Positions 1 through 7,110 of a stretch of 36,973 nucleotides of DNA are shown here, in pieces. Under the pieces are notes generated by a model, which saw only the letters and a program-made list of their open reading frames with translations, was not told where the DNA came from and made no database searches. The position numbers and the translations under genes were made by a program. The stretch comes from Rhodospirillales bacterium 69-11 (GTDB taxonomy: Bacteria; Pseudomonadota; Alphaproteobacteria; Acetobacterales; Acetobacteraceae): NCBI GenBank assembly GCA_001898425.1, contig MKTV01000102.1, positions 1 through 36,973 on the forward strand, read 5' to 3'. The stretch's first letter is position 1; every line of letters starts with the position of its first letter.

Positions 1-110
1 CGCCCGCTCCCAATCGTCGCATGAAGGGCGTTCTTCACGGACAACTACATCCAGATCAGCGAGTCCTACCGGCGGTGACACTCCGACACGCTGGATTTTT
101 CTGCAACCTG
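1..110. other. left-edge sequence, no gene recognised
   Basis: All three forward frames are short or interrupted and no family is recognisable. It could be the tail of a gene cut by the window edge, because a short open stretch ends at a stop near position 78, but nothing supports a name. Confidence 0.3.
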
Positions 111-836
111 TTAAGTCCCCAATTCGTAGAACAAATTCTCACCCTTCCGGTATTTTGAGCGATATCGACCAGCCAGAGCTGCTTCCACGGCAGCCGAAGA
201 ACCCGGCTTAAAGCTGTCGTGCACCTCAATGGCAAGAAGGTCGGATTTGCCAATCCATTTCGCATCCTTGGCTTCGAACACTTCTTTCTCGGCACCTTCG
301 ATGTCGACTTTGACAAAGCCGAAGTGATCAACTCCGTATTGAGCCATTATGGAGTCAATTGAGAAACACTGAGTGCGCGTCTCGCCTCCCTCAGTCGCAG
401 CCACCGTCCGGGTTCCCCAGGACTGCAGGGATTTACCATCAGCCTCCATCTGCAGCACCAGTTCCCCATCCTCCCGCCATAACGCCCCGTGGATGAGCTG
501 AACATTCCGGAGATGACCACAGTTAAACTTCAACCTCTCGAAATTTGCGGGATTTGGCTCCAGTGCTATGATTTGCGCGCTTGGATACTGAGCTGTGAAC
601 CACAGCGTGGCATAACCCACATTTGCTCCTGCATCTAATATCCAGCGGGGTTCGACAGGATCTCTTGGCCTGTACTCATTTTCCAAAAAAATTTTCTGGA
701 AAACAATCTGGTCTGTGTCATGCGTTCGAATGTAAACGGGCTTTTCAAGGCCATTTACCTTTGCTGCTACTTCTACAATTTCCGCGTTTTGAAGGATGCT
801 TCCCCAAAAGCGGCTCCTCCCAACATTAATATACAC
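111..836 (-). CDS. FkbM family SAM-dependent methyltransferase
   Basis: A 241-residue class I methyltransferase of the FkbM type. Visible signatures are the SAM-binding motif I ILDAGANVGYATLWF (about residues 66-80), the acidic motif II ALEPNPANFERL, and the FkbM post-motif VKVDIEGAEKEVFE (about 175-188) followed by AIEVHD. Family members usually O-methylate sugars or polyketides, often within glycan biosynthesis or glycosyltransferase clusters. The start used is a GTG; no clear ribosome binding site precedes it, so the true start could differ slightly. It lies next to a divergently unrelated stretch and then the secreted beta-helix protein on the same strand, about 180 bp away. A role in decorating a surface glycan is inferred from the nearby GT61 and lyase-like genes. 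The substrate cannot be read from sequence. Confidence 0.85.
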   Translation of the reverse strand: MYINVGRSRFWGSILQNAEIVEVAAKVNGLEKPVYIRTHDTDQIVFQKIFLENEYRPRDPVEPRWILDAGANVGYATLWFTAQYPSAQIIALEPNPANFERLKFNCGHLRNVQLIHGALWREDGELVLQMEADGKSLQSWGTRTVAATEGGETRTQCFSIDSIMAQYGVDHFGFVKVDIEGAEKEVFEAKDAKWIGKSDLLAIEVHDSFKPGSSAAVEAALAGRYRSKYRKGENLFYELGT

Positions 837-1015
837 TATATAGGTGCCCTTTCCCCAGGTTTGCGCAACCGAAGGGGTGATACAGTCAGGGCACCATAGG
901 TGTCTAGAGCGTGGCAGCGGAACTCCACCACTCCGGGGCAGAGACCTTGATTGATGCGACCGGCTGCCTCACCACAAAGCCGCCGAGCTTTCGCCTGCGG
1001 CCGGTGCGATCGCGC

Positions 1016-3238
1016 TTATCCTACCTCGCTTCCTCGGCACGATAGCAGCCAATGTATCTCTTTCCCCGCCAGCCCAATGGCAGTCGCATTCAGACCGCCG
1101 TTGGTTGTGTCCGCCGAGATGTACAGCAAAATTCCGGCCATCCCTGGCGTCGTCGCGGCCGGCGTCTGCGCCCCAGCAATCAGCAATCCTGTCCCGCTCA
1201 GAAGCGCCGTGCTGGCGTTGTTGGCATCACGGGTTATGCCGATTGGCGGGAGCAGCCATACCGCACGGTCAGCTGACCCATACTTCTGCGCCGTCGCTGT
1301 GCAAGACAACAGGACGGTCTCGTATGTGTATGGAATATTGAACACGGTCGACGCGCCGGCCGCTTGATTGTAAGGCTGCGTAGTCATTCGCCTCGGAGTA
1401 GCGTCTGTCGTCACCGCCGCGAGGGACGATATATAAGACTGTCCGTCGCCAGCTTGTTTGAAGGAACCGTTTGAATAGAAGAATCCCTGCCGCGTTCGAT
1501 CATGGGCATGAAAGCCAGCAACAAGCGATCCCAGCCCGGATGCGAAATTTTGGTCACCGAGCGCGATGCTGGCAAAGCCCGACGCACTATTGCGGTATCC
1601 CTGCGACACCGAAAATCTGTTTGCCGGTATCCCGGAGTTCGCCGCATCGTTCACTATGGCTATCGTCCATGGCTGCGCGCCTCCGTCCTGTCGAAACCCG
1701 TTTGCGCCCCAAGCAAGGGGGACCGTCATGCTTGCGACTTCGACCAGATATTTCACGGGGCTTCCATTTAATATAAAGTTGTTCCCCGCGATGTAAGTGG
1801 CGCCAGTATTGTTCAGGATGATGTCGGAGTAGGCCCCGCTCCTCAGCCGCGAGTTGGTTGAGAATTGCATGTTGGTAATGCTGTCAGCCATTCCGGTACC
1901 GAACCGGGACAGCATAATCGCACCCATGTAGTTGGCGTTAAACTCGCCGCCGGAGAGACGGACGATATTGGCCGAGGAGGATACCACCACAGTTGCGATC
2001 TGATTGTTCCATCCCGTGGTGTCATTGAAAAAATTCGACGCGGTCTGCTGCGCAAAAATACCGTGTGAAGCGAGCCTGGCAGTCCCTCCGCTCGTGTAGG
2101 CGGCGTTCACGCCGGAGCGTTGCAGGTCAAAATGGGTATGGTCGACTGCGGTCACGACCCACGTCCCGTTGGCACTGGTCATGCCTTGCACGTCGCGGAT
2201 ATGAACGTGCTGCCCGGTGGCAAAGCCATGGGGCGTGCTGGTGGTGATGCGCACCAGGCCCGAACCGCCATCAGCGGCCCCGGTGATCTGCGCTTGCCGA
2301 TAAACCCACCCATTCCCAGTGTAACCGGTCGCGTAAGTGCTCCCTTGCAGGTCGAAATGGGTTGTATCAATCACAGTAACAGTCCACACGCCTTGGGATG
2401 CCGTGCTTCCGTTCGGTCCAAGTATTTCCACTACATCGCCGGTCGAAAGACCGTGTGCCGTGCTGTTGGTTACGCGGATAAGTCCAGATCCGTTGTTGGC
2501 GATGGCCGACACCGGAATGCCGGCACGCTGCGCACCGTAGGTCTGCACACCATTAAACCGCCAGTCCGCGCCGCTCGCCAGATAGATGCCATGACGGCCG
2601 GGGTGCGCGATCCAGAGATTGTCTGCATGCCCTGCATTCGCGCCGTTGATAACGAGCCCATCACGGCCCGCAAACTTGATCGTGACATTGTGGAAGTCCA
2701 TGGCTTGCGGATAGGAGGCTCCTACCGCGCCGTTCTCGACCACACAGTCCTGTCCGATCGAACTGCAATCGAAGGCCATGTCGCGCGCGACCGGTCGCGC
2801 CTGGTTGCCGAAACCTGCGTTGATTATGACTGTGAAGCCGCTGCCGGTGCTGGAGGCTTTTCGTTTCAGCACGGAGCGGCCGGCACCCACCCCCTCAATT
2901 ACAACGCCTCCGTCGCTGTTGGTGCGCGCGGTGAGGTCGAATGTCAGGCTAGTGTATAAACATGTGCCAGCTGGCAGCCGAAGGCTGGAGGCAGTTGCCG
3001 AGCCGGCTAGCGCGTTCAGCGCAGACTGTAATGATACCGTGTCATCCGTGGTGCTGTCGCACTTCGCACCGAAGTCCTCCACACTCATGGAATCCGCAGC
3101 CCGGTCCTGGGGCAAGAGCACGGGCGTGGGGCCCGTCTCAGCGTAAGGCAGGTTCGGCGCCGTAGAATCGAACGCATCCGCCCAGGCACTGTGCCCCAAC
3201 ACGACCGCAAGCAGCGCGGCAACGGCGAACTTCTTCAC
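1016..3238 (-). CDS. secreted pectate-lyase-like beta-helix protein with phage tailspike-type modules
   Basis: The longest frame begins at 3298, but a GTG at 3236-3238, preceded by GGGAAAGAG, starts exactly at a clean signal peptide (VKKFAVAALLAVVLGHSAWA), so that start is preferred (740 residues). Using the longer-frame numbering, residues 72-110 (MSVEDFGAKCDSTTDDT, LRLPAGTC) are the entry strand of a pectate-lyase-3 right-handed beta-helix. Two tandem modules of about 70 residues (263-335 and 337-410, cores HGLSTGDVVEILG and HGFATGQHVHIRD, each ending THFDLQ) interrupt the helix. They resemble the FCCH-like beta modules of phage tail proteins. Residues 567-598 (SASGFASIALGDQNFASG) look like YadA-head repeats. 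The C-terminal about 130 residues are unassigned. Likely exported, and polysaccharide-binding or cleaving. Catalytic residues cannot be assigned. Confidence 0.8.
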   Translation of the reverse strand: MKKFAVAALLAVVLGHSAWADAFDSTAPNLPYAETGPTPVLLPQDRAADSMSVEDFGAKCDSTTDDTVSLQSALNALAGSATASSLRLPAGTCLYTSLTFDLTARTNSDGGVVIEGVGAGRSVLKRKASSTGSGFTVIINAGFGNQARPVARDMAFDCSSIGQDCVVENGAVGASYPQAMDFHNVTIKFAGRDGLVINGANAGHADNLWIAHPGRHGIYLASGADWRFNGVQTYGAQRAGIPVSAIANNGSGLIRVTNSTAHGLSTGDVVEILGPNGSTASQGVWTVTVIDTTHFDLQGSTYATGYTGNGWVYRQAQITGAADGGSGLVRITTSTPHGFATGQHVHIRDVQGMTSANGTWVVTAVDHTHFDLQRSGVNAAYTSGGTARLASHGIFAQQTASNFFNDTTGWNNQIATVVVSSSANIVRLSGGEFNANYMGAIMLSRFGTGMADSITNMQFSTNSRLRSGAYSDIILNNTGATYIAGNNFILNGSPVKYLVEVASMTVPLAWGANGFRQDGGAQPWTIAIVNDAANSGIPANRFSVSQGYRNSASGFASIALGDQNFASGLGSLVAGFHAHDRTRQGFFYSNGSFKQAGDGQSYISSLAAVTTDATPRRMTTQPYNQAAGASTVFNIPYTYETVLLSCTATAQKYGSADRAVWLLPPIGITRDANNASTALLSGTGLLIAGAQTPAATTPGMAGILLYISADTTNGGLNATAIGLAGKEIHWLLSCRGSEVG

Positions 3239-3320
3239 AATCTCTTTCCCGTAGCGGCGAAGGGCATAAATCCACACGAGCCTAGACAATCCTCCCATAC
3301 ATCCGGCTTCCCGGTGGCGA

Positions 3321-3953
3321 CTAACTATTCTTCTTTGTTCCCGGAGGCGTCTTTCGCAGCATTTTTACGAACCTATGGCTGGCCTCGGCATACGAATCAG
3401 CCACGCGGGGATCAGCGCTTCTCGCACTTATGCTGTCCATCGCTTCCCGCATATGATCGAGTGCTGAGATGATTTCGGATCGAGTGTCCGCCGGCAACCC
3501 GCGGCACATTGCCCAAACTGCTGTCTCCAGCGCTCCCACCCGGCCCGCCAAAGTCTGCACGGGATCATGTACTATGCCCCAGTAGGAGCGAGGCGTAGTG
3601 ATCGAGACTTGGACCCCCGCCACCTCTCGTGAGAGCGATAGAGAACCTCGAAATTTGCTCACTTGGGATTCAACCCAAGACAATTTGGTTGGATCAAGTG
3701 CCAGGCCTGATGAGGCATCACCCCAGATCGTCAGGATCACTTCATCCTCGTGCTGCTCCAGAGTGATCAGTGACCGGGTGGAGGCGTTAAGAACGACCCA
3801 CTCCAATGCGCCCTGCACAGCTTCCCCCAGCTCTCTACTCGCGCGCTTCTCGAGCTCAGGGTCCAGCGCAACGACAACCTTCACCCCTCGGGTCGCTGCC
3901 AGAAGTGCAACACTAGCTACCACATCACGAATCGACCGTCGGCTCTGGTTCAT
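3321..3953 (-). CDS. unknown protein with a degenerate histidine-kinase-like ATPase fold
   Basis: The frame is open from 4004, but the ATG at 3951-3953 has AGGAAAG six bases upstream, giving 210 residues starting MNQSRRSIRDVV. The first about 130 residues have the layout of a HATPase_c domain: a long helix with GEAVQGALEWVVLNAS in the N-box position, then a beta-rich part VILTIWGDASSG where a kinase would show DxGxG, and a terminal strand VQVSITTP. The N-box Asn and G1 glycines needed for ATP are not convincing, so it may not bind nucleotide. The last about 70 residues are helical. It sits 83 bp upstream of the secreted lyase-like gene on the same strand. The function is unknown and the fold assignment is an inference from pattern only. 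Confidence 0.55.
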   Translation of the reverse strand: MNQSRRSIRDVVASVALLAATRGVKVVVALDPELEKRASRELGEAVQGALEWVVLNASTRSLITLEQHEDEVILTIWGDASSGLALDPTKLSWVESQVSKFRGSLSLSREVAGVQVSITTPRSYWGIVHDPVQTLAGRVGALETAVWAMCRGLPADTRSEIISALDHMREAMDSISARSADPRVADSYAEASHRFVKMLRKTPPGTKKNS

Positions 3954-4108
3954 TCGTTCTTTCCTGACCGCAAATGTCGCATCACTTGCGGGAAGCGCCG
4001 CCACGTAACTCAGGAGAGCGAGCTTTCCCTGGCGTCGAGCCTATTGGCACCGGGTCTCCGATAGCCAGCCCTTGTCTCTCGCCTGGAGCCCTGCGAGAGA
4101 GGCGAATG

Positions 4109-4303
4109 GTCGCTCCCTCTCCCACCCCGGTGCACAACGAGCGAATTAAGCTGCTGGCCGGAGCGATAAACAACCTGGCGCTCGCGGTGATCGTGGCAGG
4201 CTTTGTAGCACCGGCAGTGACGGGGCATTTGGGCGGCCTGCCGCAGCTCCTCGTGAGCCTCGCTTGGCTGGGGATGGGAGTCGTCCTACATTTGGTCGCA
4301 TAA
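4109..4303 (+). CDS. small two-helix membrane protein
   Basis: The probable start is the ATG at about 4109 (MVAPSPTPVHNERIKL), about 64 residues. Two hydrophobic segments are visible, NNLALAVIVAGFVAPAVTG and LPQLLVSLAWLGMGVVLHLV, joined by a short loop. The longer frame reaching upstream to 3974 has a proline- and arginine-rich N-terminus without a start signal and is less likely. A second, even shorter hydrophobic frame follows 23 bp later on the same strand, so the two may be co-transcribed. I do not recognise the family. Such short HNERIK-type membrane proteins occur widely in proteobacteria without known function. Confidence 0.5.
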   Translation, partial: VAPSPTPVHNERIKLLAGAINNLALAVIVAGFVAPAVTGHLGGLPQLLVSLAWLGMGVVLHLVA

Positions 4304-4326
4304 GCCGCGCTGGGGAGACTAAAGCC

Positions 4327-4425
4327 GTGACATGGGACCAGGTTGTATCTTGGTTGCTGATCCCGGGTGGACTGACCTTGTTGGTGGCCGTCCTGGGGCT
4401 GGTGGGCGCCCGCCTCATCCCTTGA
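4327..4425 (+). CDS. very small single-span membrane peptide (32 residues)
   Basis: A GTG-started frame encodes VTWDQVVSWLLIPGG followed by LTLLVAVLGLVGARLIP and a stop. Nearly all of it is one transmembrane helix with a short polar start. It begins 23 bp after the preceding two-helix protein and on the same strand, which supports translation of the pair. It is too short for ordinary gene finders. The function is unknown, and the call rests on hydrophobicity and position only. Confidence 0.35.
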   Translation: MTWDQVVSWLLIPGGLTLLVAVLGLVGARLIP

Positions 4426-4505
4426 TCGCCGCCAGCCTCGGTGAAGTGCGTGACCTGGTTCAGCAGGTGCCTGTCTCCACATCTAGCTGTCCCCGCCCGA
4501 ACTCA

Positions 4506-4892
4506 TCAGACAGAAAATTGGTCGCGGTTTTTTCCTTCTGCCTCCAAGGCCTTGAGCCAAGAAGGCGTTCGACCACGGCCAGTCCATTCCTCACCATTCG
4601 GTCCGCGGTATTTCGCGGGGACCTTCTTGCCGCTGCTAGCGGTTTTGGCTGAGCCGGATGCCGGCTTGGATGCCACCAGGCCTTCCAGCGACAAGCCCAG
4701 ATCCGACGCTCGCTTGCGGAACTCGGTCAGCAGCTCCTCGCGAGCCGCCTCCTGTTTATGTCGCTGGGTCTGCTCGGCAAACTCGATCAGGGCGGTTATC
4801 TCTGGTACAGTCATTTTTTCGATGGCGGTGCGCAGCGAGTGCTTCACCGCTTCAGCCGAGGCTTCTCCGTCTCGTTCCACTCGTTCCGACAC
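4506..4892 (-). CDS. H-NS family nucleoid-associated protein
   Basis: This 128-residue protein has the two-part H-NS/MvaT-like architecture. The N-terminal helical oligomerisation region (about residues 15-65) is followed by a flexible Ser/Ala/Lys linker and a C-terminal DNA-binding domain with YRGPNGEEWTGRGRTPSWL (about 95-113). This matches the family loop that reads the minor groove of AT-rich DNA. H-NS paralogues on mobile elements usually silence newly acquired AT-rich genes and reduce the cost of a plasmid to its host. It stands alone, convergent with the small membrane genes to its left. The AT-rich patches in this window (the GT61 C-terminal half, the XRE gene) are plausible targets, which is inference. 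Confidence 0.9.
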   Translation of the reverse strand: MSERVERDGEASAEAVKHSLRTAIEKMTVPEITALIEFAEQTQRHKQEAAREELLTEFRKRASDLGLSLEGLVASKPASGSAKTASSGKKVPAKYRGPNGEEWTGRGRTPSWLKALEAEGKNRDQFSV

Positions 4893-4896
4893 AAAC

Positions 4897-5293
4897 TTAT
4901 CTCCCGATTCGCGGGTGAGAGAATATCGGTAAGCCGGTCACCCTAAAAGGGTATCTTGCGTCACGAGGGCGAGTGAAATGGCAGGGCCAATTAGAGCCAC
5001 CCCAAAAAGAAGCTCGACAGCGCTTATACGCACCGGCACCCGTTTGATCACTAGGCCGCGGCCTTACCTGGAAGCTTGGGATAAACACGACCGCCTCCGA
5101 CAAGTGCCCCAGGGCATCCTCGGGTGAGATGGCAATCAGCTCGCCGCCCTGACCCCGGGCCGGCGACATGCATGCCTACCTCAATCGCAGCACGTAGACT
5201 ATCGATTTGCCAAATTGCTAACAGCTCGGCAAGTGATGATTGCCAGCTTGCCGGCAATTTTCGTTTGGAGACGCGGTCCTGGATCGAAGTCAA
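4897..5293 (-). pseudogene. possible frameshifted small gene, unknown
   Basis: On the minus strand one frame reads a plausible protein start (MTSIQDRVSKRKLPASWQSS, then LAELLAIWQIDSLRAAIEVG). A second frame then continues with GGELIAISPEDALGHLSEAV and VVFIPSFQ. The switch falls near 5160, over a G/C-rich run. The two halves read more like protein than the alternatives, suggesting one gene broken by a frameshift. No family is recognised. It could equally be non-coding, and confidence is low. Confidence 0.22.
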
Positions 5294-5366
5294 TCAAACT
5301 AACGGTCTGGAGTTGGCGTTAGTCAACTCTGGGTCTGATCGGGATTTTCCGACCTAAAGGCTAAAT

Positions 5367-5397
5367 CCTACTTCGCTGACGAGTTTGGCGAAGTAGG
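5367..5397. other. perfect 10-bp inverted repeat (hairpin)
   Basis: CCTACTTCGC at 5367-5376 pairs with GCGAAGTAGG at 5388-5397 around an 11-base loop. The element is flanked on both sides by the octamer CCTAAAGG or a close match. Neither side carries a T-run, so it is not a standard intrinsic terminator. It overlaps the 3' end of the weakly supported minus-strand frame at 5368-5592. Confidence 0.5.
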
Positions 5398-5592
5398 CCC
5401 TAAAGGCCATCGCCCCGCTTCGTGCTTCGCCAGGGGCGACGCGGGGCACCCCAGCCCCAGGCAAGTTCTCTCGGCGCCAGCGGGGCACGCGCAGTCCGGC
5501 GCGCCATGCGTCGTCGTTCGCGCAATAAGGCGCTCGAGCTCGGCAATCAAGCCGGCCAGGCGGCGCCTTTCCTCGGGTTCATCGCCGCCCAC
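5368..5592 (-). CDS. small unknown protein, Cys-containing
   Basis: A GTG at 5590-5592 with GAGAGG six bases upstream gives a 74-residue frame. It begins GGDEPEERRRLAGLIAELER (a short amphipathic helix), followed by a segment with three cysteines (PDCACPAGAERTCLGLGCP) that could bind a metal or form disulphides. The frame ends inside a perfect hairpin. No family is recognised. The helix plus Cys-cluster layout is the only support. Confidence 0.3.
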   Translation of the reverse strand: MGGDEPEERRRLAGLIAELERLIARTTTHGAPDCACPAGAERTCLGLGCPASPLAKHEAGRWPLGPTSPNSSAK

Positions 5593-5766
5593 ATGCGACC
5601 TCTCTCGACCATCCGCCCGGTTCTCAGGCGGCGCGCAGCATAGTACTAGGCTGGCACGCCCGCCCAACCAGAAATCGATTAAACGTCCAAAAAATAGCCC
5701 GCTTCACCTCTTGTCCCGCCTCTATGGACGTTGATAATACAAAACAACATCCGCCCAGGAGCGACC

Positions 5767-5946
5767 ATGCGTCATATTCTCATTTGCCTCCTGATCGCGA
5801 TCAGCCTTGCAGCCTGTAATCGGGCTTATCGCCGGAGCGCTACCGCTGCGCAGGCACAGATTGACAAGGACTATGCCGCCTCAAGGCAGCACCCGTTGCC
5901 GGCTGCTGAAAGCGCGGGCTCACAAGCCTCCACGATGTCGCCGTGA
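5767..5946 (+). CDS. small lipoprotein
   Basis: The ATG at 5767 follows AGGAG with good spacing. The 59-residue product starts MRHILICLLIAISLAACNRA, a classic lipoprotein signal with lipobox LAAC, so the mature protein would begin at Cys17 and be lipid-anchored. The remaining about 42 residues are polar and probably unstructured (DKDYAASRQHPLPAAES). It has no co-directional partner close by. Short lipoproteins of this kind include entry-exclusion or lysis-type peptides and many with no known role, and nothing here distinguishes them. Confidence 0.6.
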   Translation: MRHILICLLIAISLAACNRAYRRSATAAQAQIDKDYAASRQHPLPAAESAGSQASTMSP

Positions 5947-6294
5947 TGACGGGGCGCGCCTAGACGCTAGTCAGTCCGTAGGACTTGGACCAGCCGGCGG
6001 AATCCGATGCGCAACCAATGTGGCGAGACACCACTGTGGCCGAGTGTGGCTTCCCTGGTTCCGCTGCTGAAGCCGCAGCTCGAAGCAAAAGGAGAGCGCG
6101 CCCGGCTTTCCACCGGGCTGGGGGGTAGCAGACGGAAGCACTCAGTGCCCTGGCCCCTAAATCCCTCTGCCTACCAGGGAGCGATTGCGGGGAGATCCTT
6201 GGCCGGGAGTTCCGGCAGCGGCCCTCGTTCAGCGGACCGGAATAGAGCAGAGATTGTCTTCCCGTACCATCCTAAAAACGCAGGAGGAGCGACT

Positions 6295-6546
6295 TTGCCG
6301 CACCTGCAGGGTTTCCTACCCTTCCCCGATGCGGAGGCACGGCTCAGATTTCTCATTGCAGACTCCGAAGCGGACGCCCGGGAGCAGTTTGGGATGTCTT
6401 CTTGGCAGATATTGCTGAGGAGGCTGAGAATGGTGCCTGGATTGGCACACACGATCGTCTCGCTCAAGCGCGTCCCTTCTGGCCAGGTCCGGGGTGAACT
6501 GCGCGCGATCAGGGATGACGGGCGCTTCTTCGATGATGAAGAGTAG
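6295..6546 (+). CDS. small unknown protein (83 residues)
   Basis: The open frame extends back to 6007, but the upstream part is Arg/Ser/Gly-rich and start-poor. A TTG at 6295-6297 is preceded by a strong AGGAGGAG with proper spacing, giving an 83-residue protein starting LPHLQGFLPFPDAEARLRFL. It is mostly charged and helical, ends in an acidic tail (DDGRFFDDEE), and shows no membrane segment or known motif. The zinc-finger gene begins 28 bp downstream on the same strand, suggesting a short operon. The function is unknown. Confidence 0.45.
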   Translation: MPHLQGFLPFPDAEARLRFLIADSEADAREQFGMSSWQILLRRLRMVPGLAHTIVSLKRVPSGQVRGELRAIRDDGRFFDDEE

Positions 6547-6574
6547 GTCTTGGGCGAAGCGAGGGGCAGGATGC

Positions 6575-6964
6575 ATGCTGCTCGCCATGGTGGAAAAGTT
6601 CAGACAACTCGATCTGTTCGCCCCTCCTCAGGCGCGTTCGAAGCGCGTGAAGTGCCCGAACTGCGGTGGGACGGGCACCGTCGCGTTCTGGGCCAGGCCT
6701 GGCGTTGATGTTGTGGGCGGAAAGCAAATCCCCTGCGAGGTTTGCGCAGGAGCGGGGCGAATCAGTGCTTCGAGCCTTGGCTCAAGGACGGCTCCCGAGC
6801 CAGGCGAGCTTAGCGACAGCAGCAAGCACTGTAACCCACGTAAGATTGCTGCGCCTTCGGCAGTTTCCGGTGTACGCCGCCAGGTCCACCCGATGGGCGC
6901 TGATGGGAGGAGTTCGCCCTCGAGTCGCACGACCTGCGAGCCGGGAAGTCGCCGAGTACGTTGA
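6575..6964 (+). CDS. small protein with paired CxxCxGxG zinc-finger motifs
   Basis: The preferred ATG at 6575 has AGGGG eight bases upstream; a second in-frame ATG lies at 6587. Two DnaJ-type cysteine motifs, CPNCGGTGTV (about residue 30) and CEVCAGAG (about 55), flank the stretch GVDVVGGKQIP, so one four-Cys zinc site is likely. The N-terminus carries RQLDLFAPP, also seen in a broken homologue at 17478. The C-terminal half (after about residue 62) is low-complexity and lies opposite another conserved small gene on the minus strand, so it may be only an overlap read-through. Probable role: protein or nucleic-acid binding. The precise function is unknown. Confidence 0.5.
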   Translation: MLLAMVEKFRQLDLFAPPQARSKRVKCPNCGGTGTVAFWARPGVDVVGGKQIPCEVCAGAGRISASSLGSRTAPEPGELSDSSKHCNPRKIAAPSAVSGVRRQVHPMGADGRSSPSSRTTCEPGSRRVR

Positions 6965-6995
6965 GAAGCTCATAGATTCCGGAAACTGGTGCCAT
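6628..6995 (-). pseudogene. frameshifted copy of the SGIYELLNVLG small-protein family
   Basis: The minus strand reads MAPVSGIYELLNVLGDF from 6995, then needs a one-base shift at a CCCGGC run near 6943. It continues as VRLEGELLPSAPIGWTWRR and ETAEGAAI, running parallel to the intact copy at 20525-20764 (VRTEGEPLPPTPIGWSWRR, TAGGAAI). Upstream codons VPGEA also match the intact copy, but no start codon precedes them before a stop. Similarity continues past the intact copy's stop, on DNA that is antisense to the zinc-finger gene. It is a decayed or translationally shifted paralogue. Confidence 0.6.
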
Positions 6996-7110
6996 TGCCT
7001 CGCCCGGGACGAATGGATACCTGTTGAAGGGCTTGCTTATCCACTAGCCCTCGCGCGATTCCACAAACTGGGTGGCGGCCGCTACCAGGTGATCTAGGAT
7101 TCAGTTGATC

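Noticed and set aside
843-895. Inverted repeat GGTGCCCT / AGGGCACC as a terminator between the first two genes
   Set aside because: The arms are only 8 bp with a 37-base loop and no T-run follows.
2120-2959. Long plus-strand frame (279 codons) opposite the secreted beta-helix gene
   Set aside because: It is fully antisense to a protein with a signal peptide and clear domains, and its translation shows no family features.
4897-5169. 90-codon minus-strand frame as an independent gene
   Set aside because: It has a poor start and only its middle reads like protein. It was treated as part of a possible frameshifted gene at low confidence.
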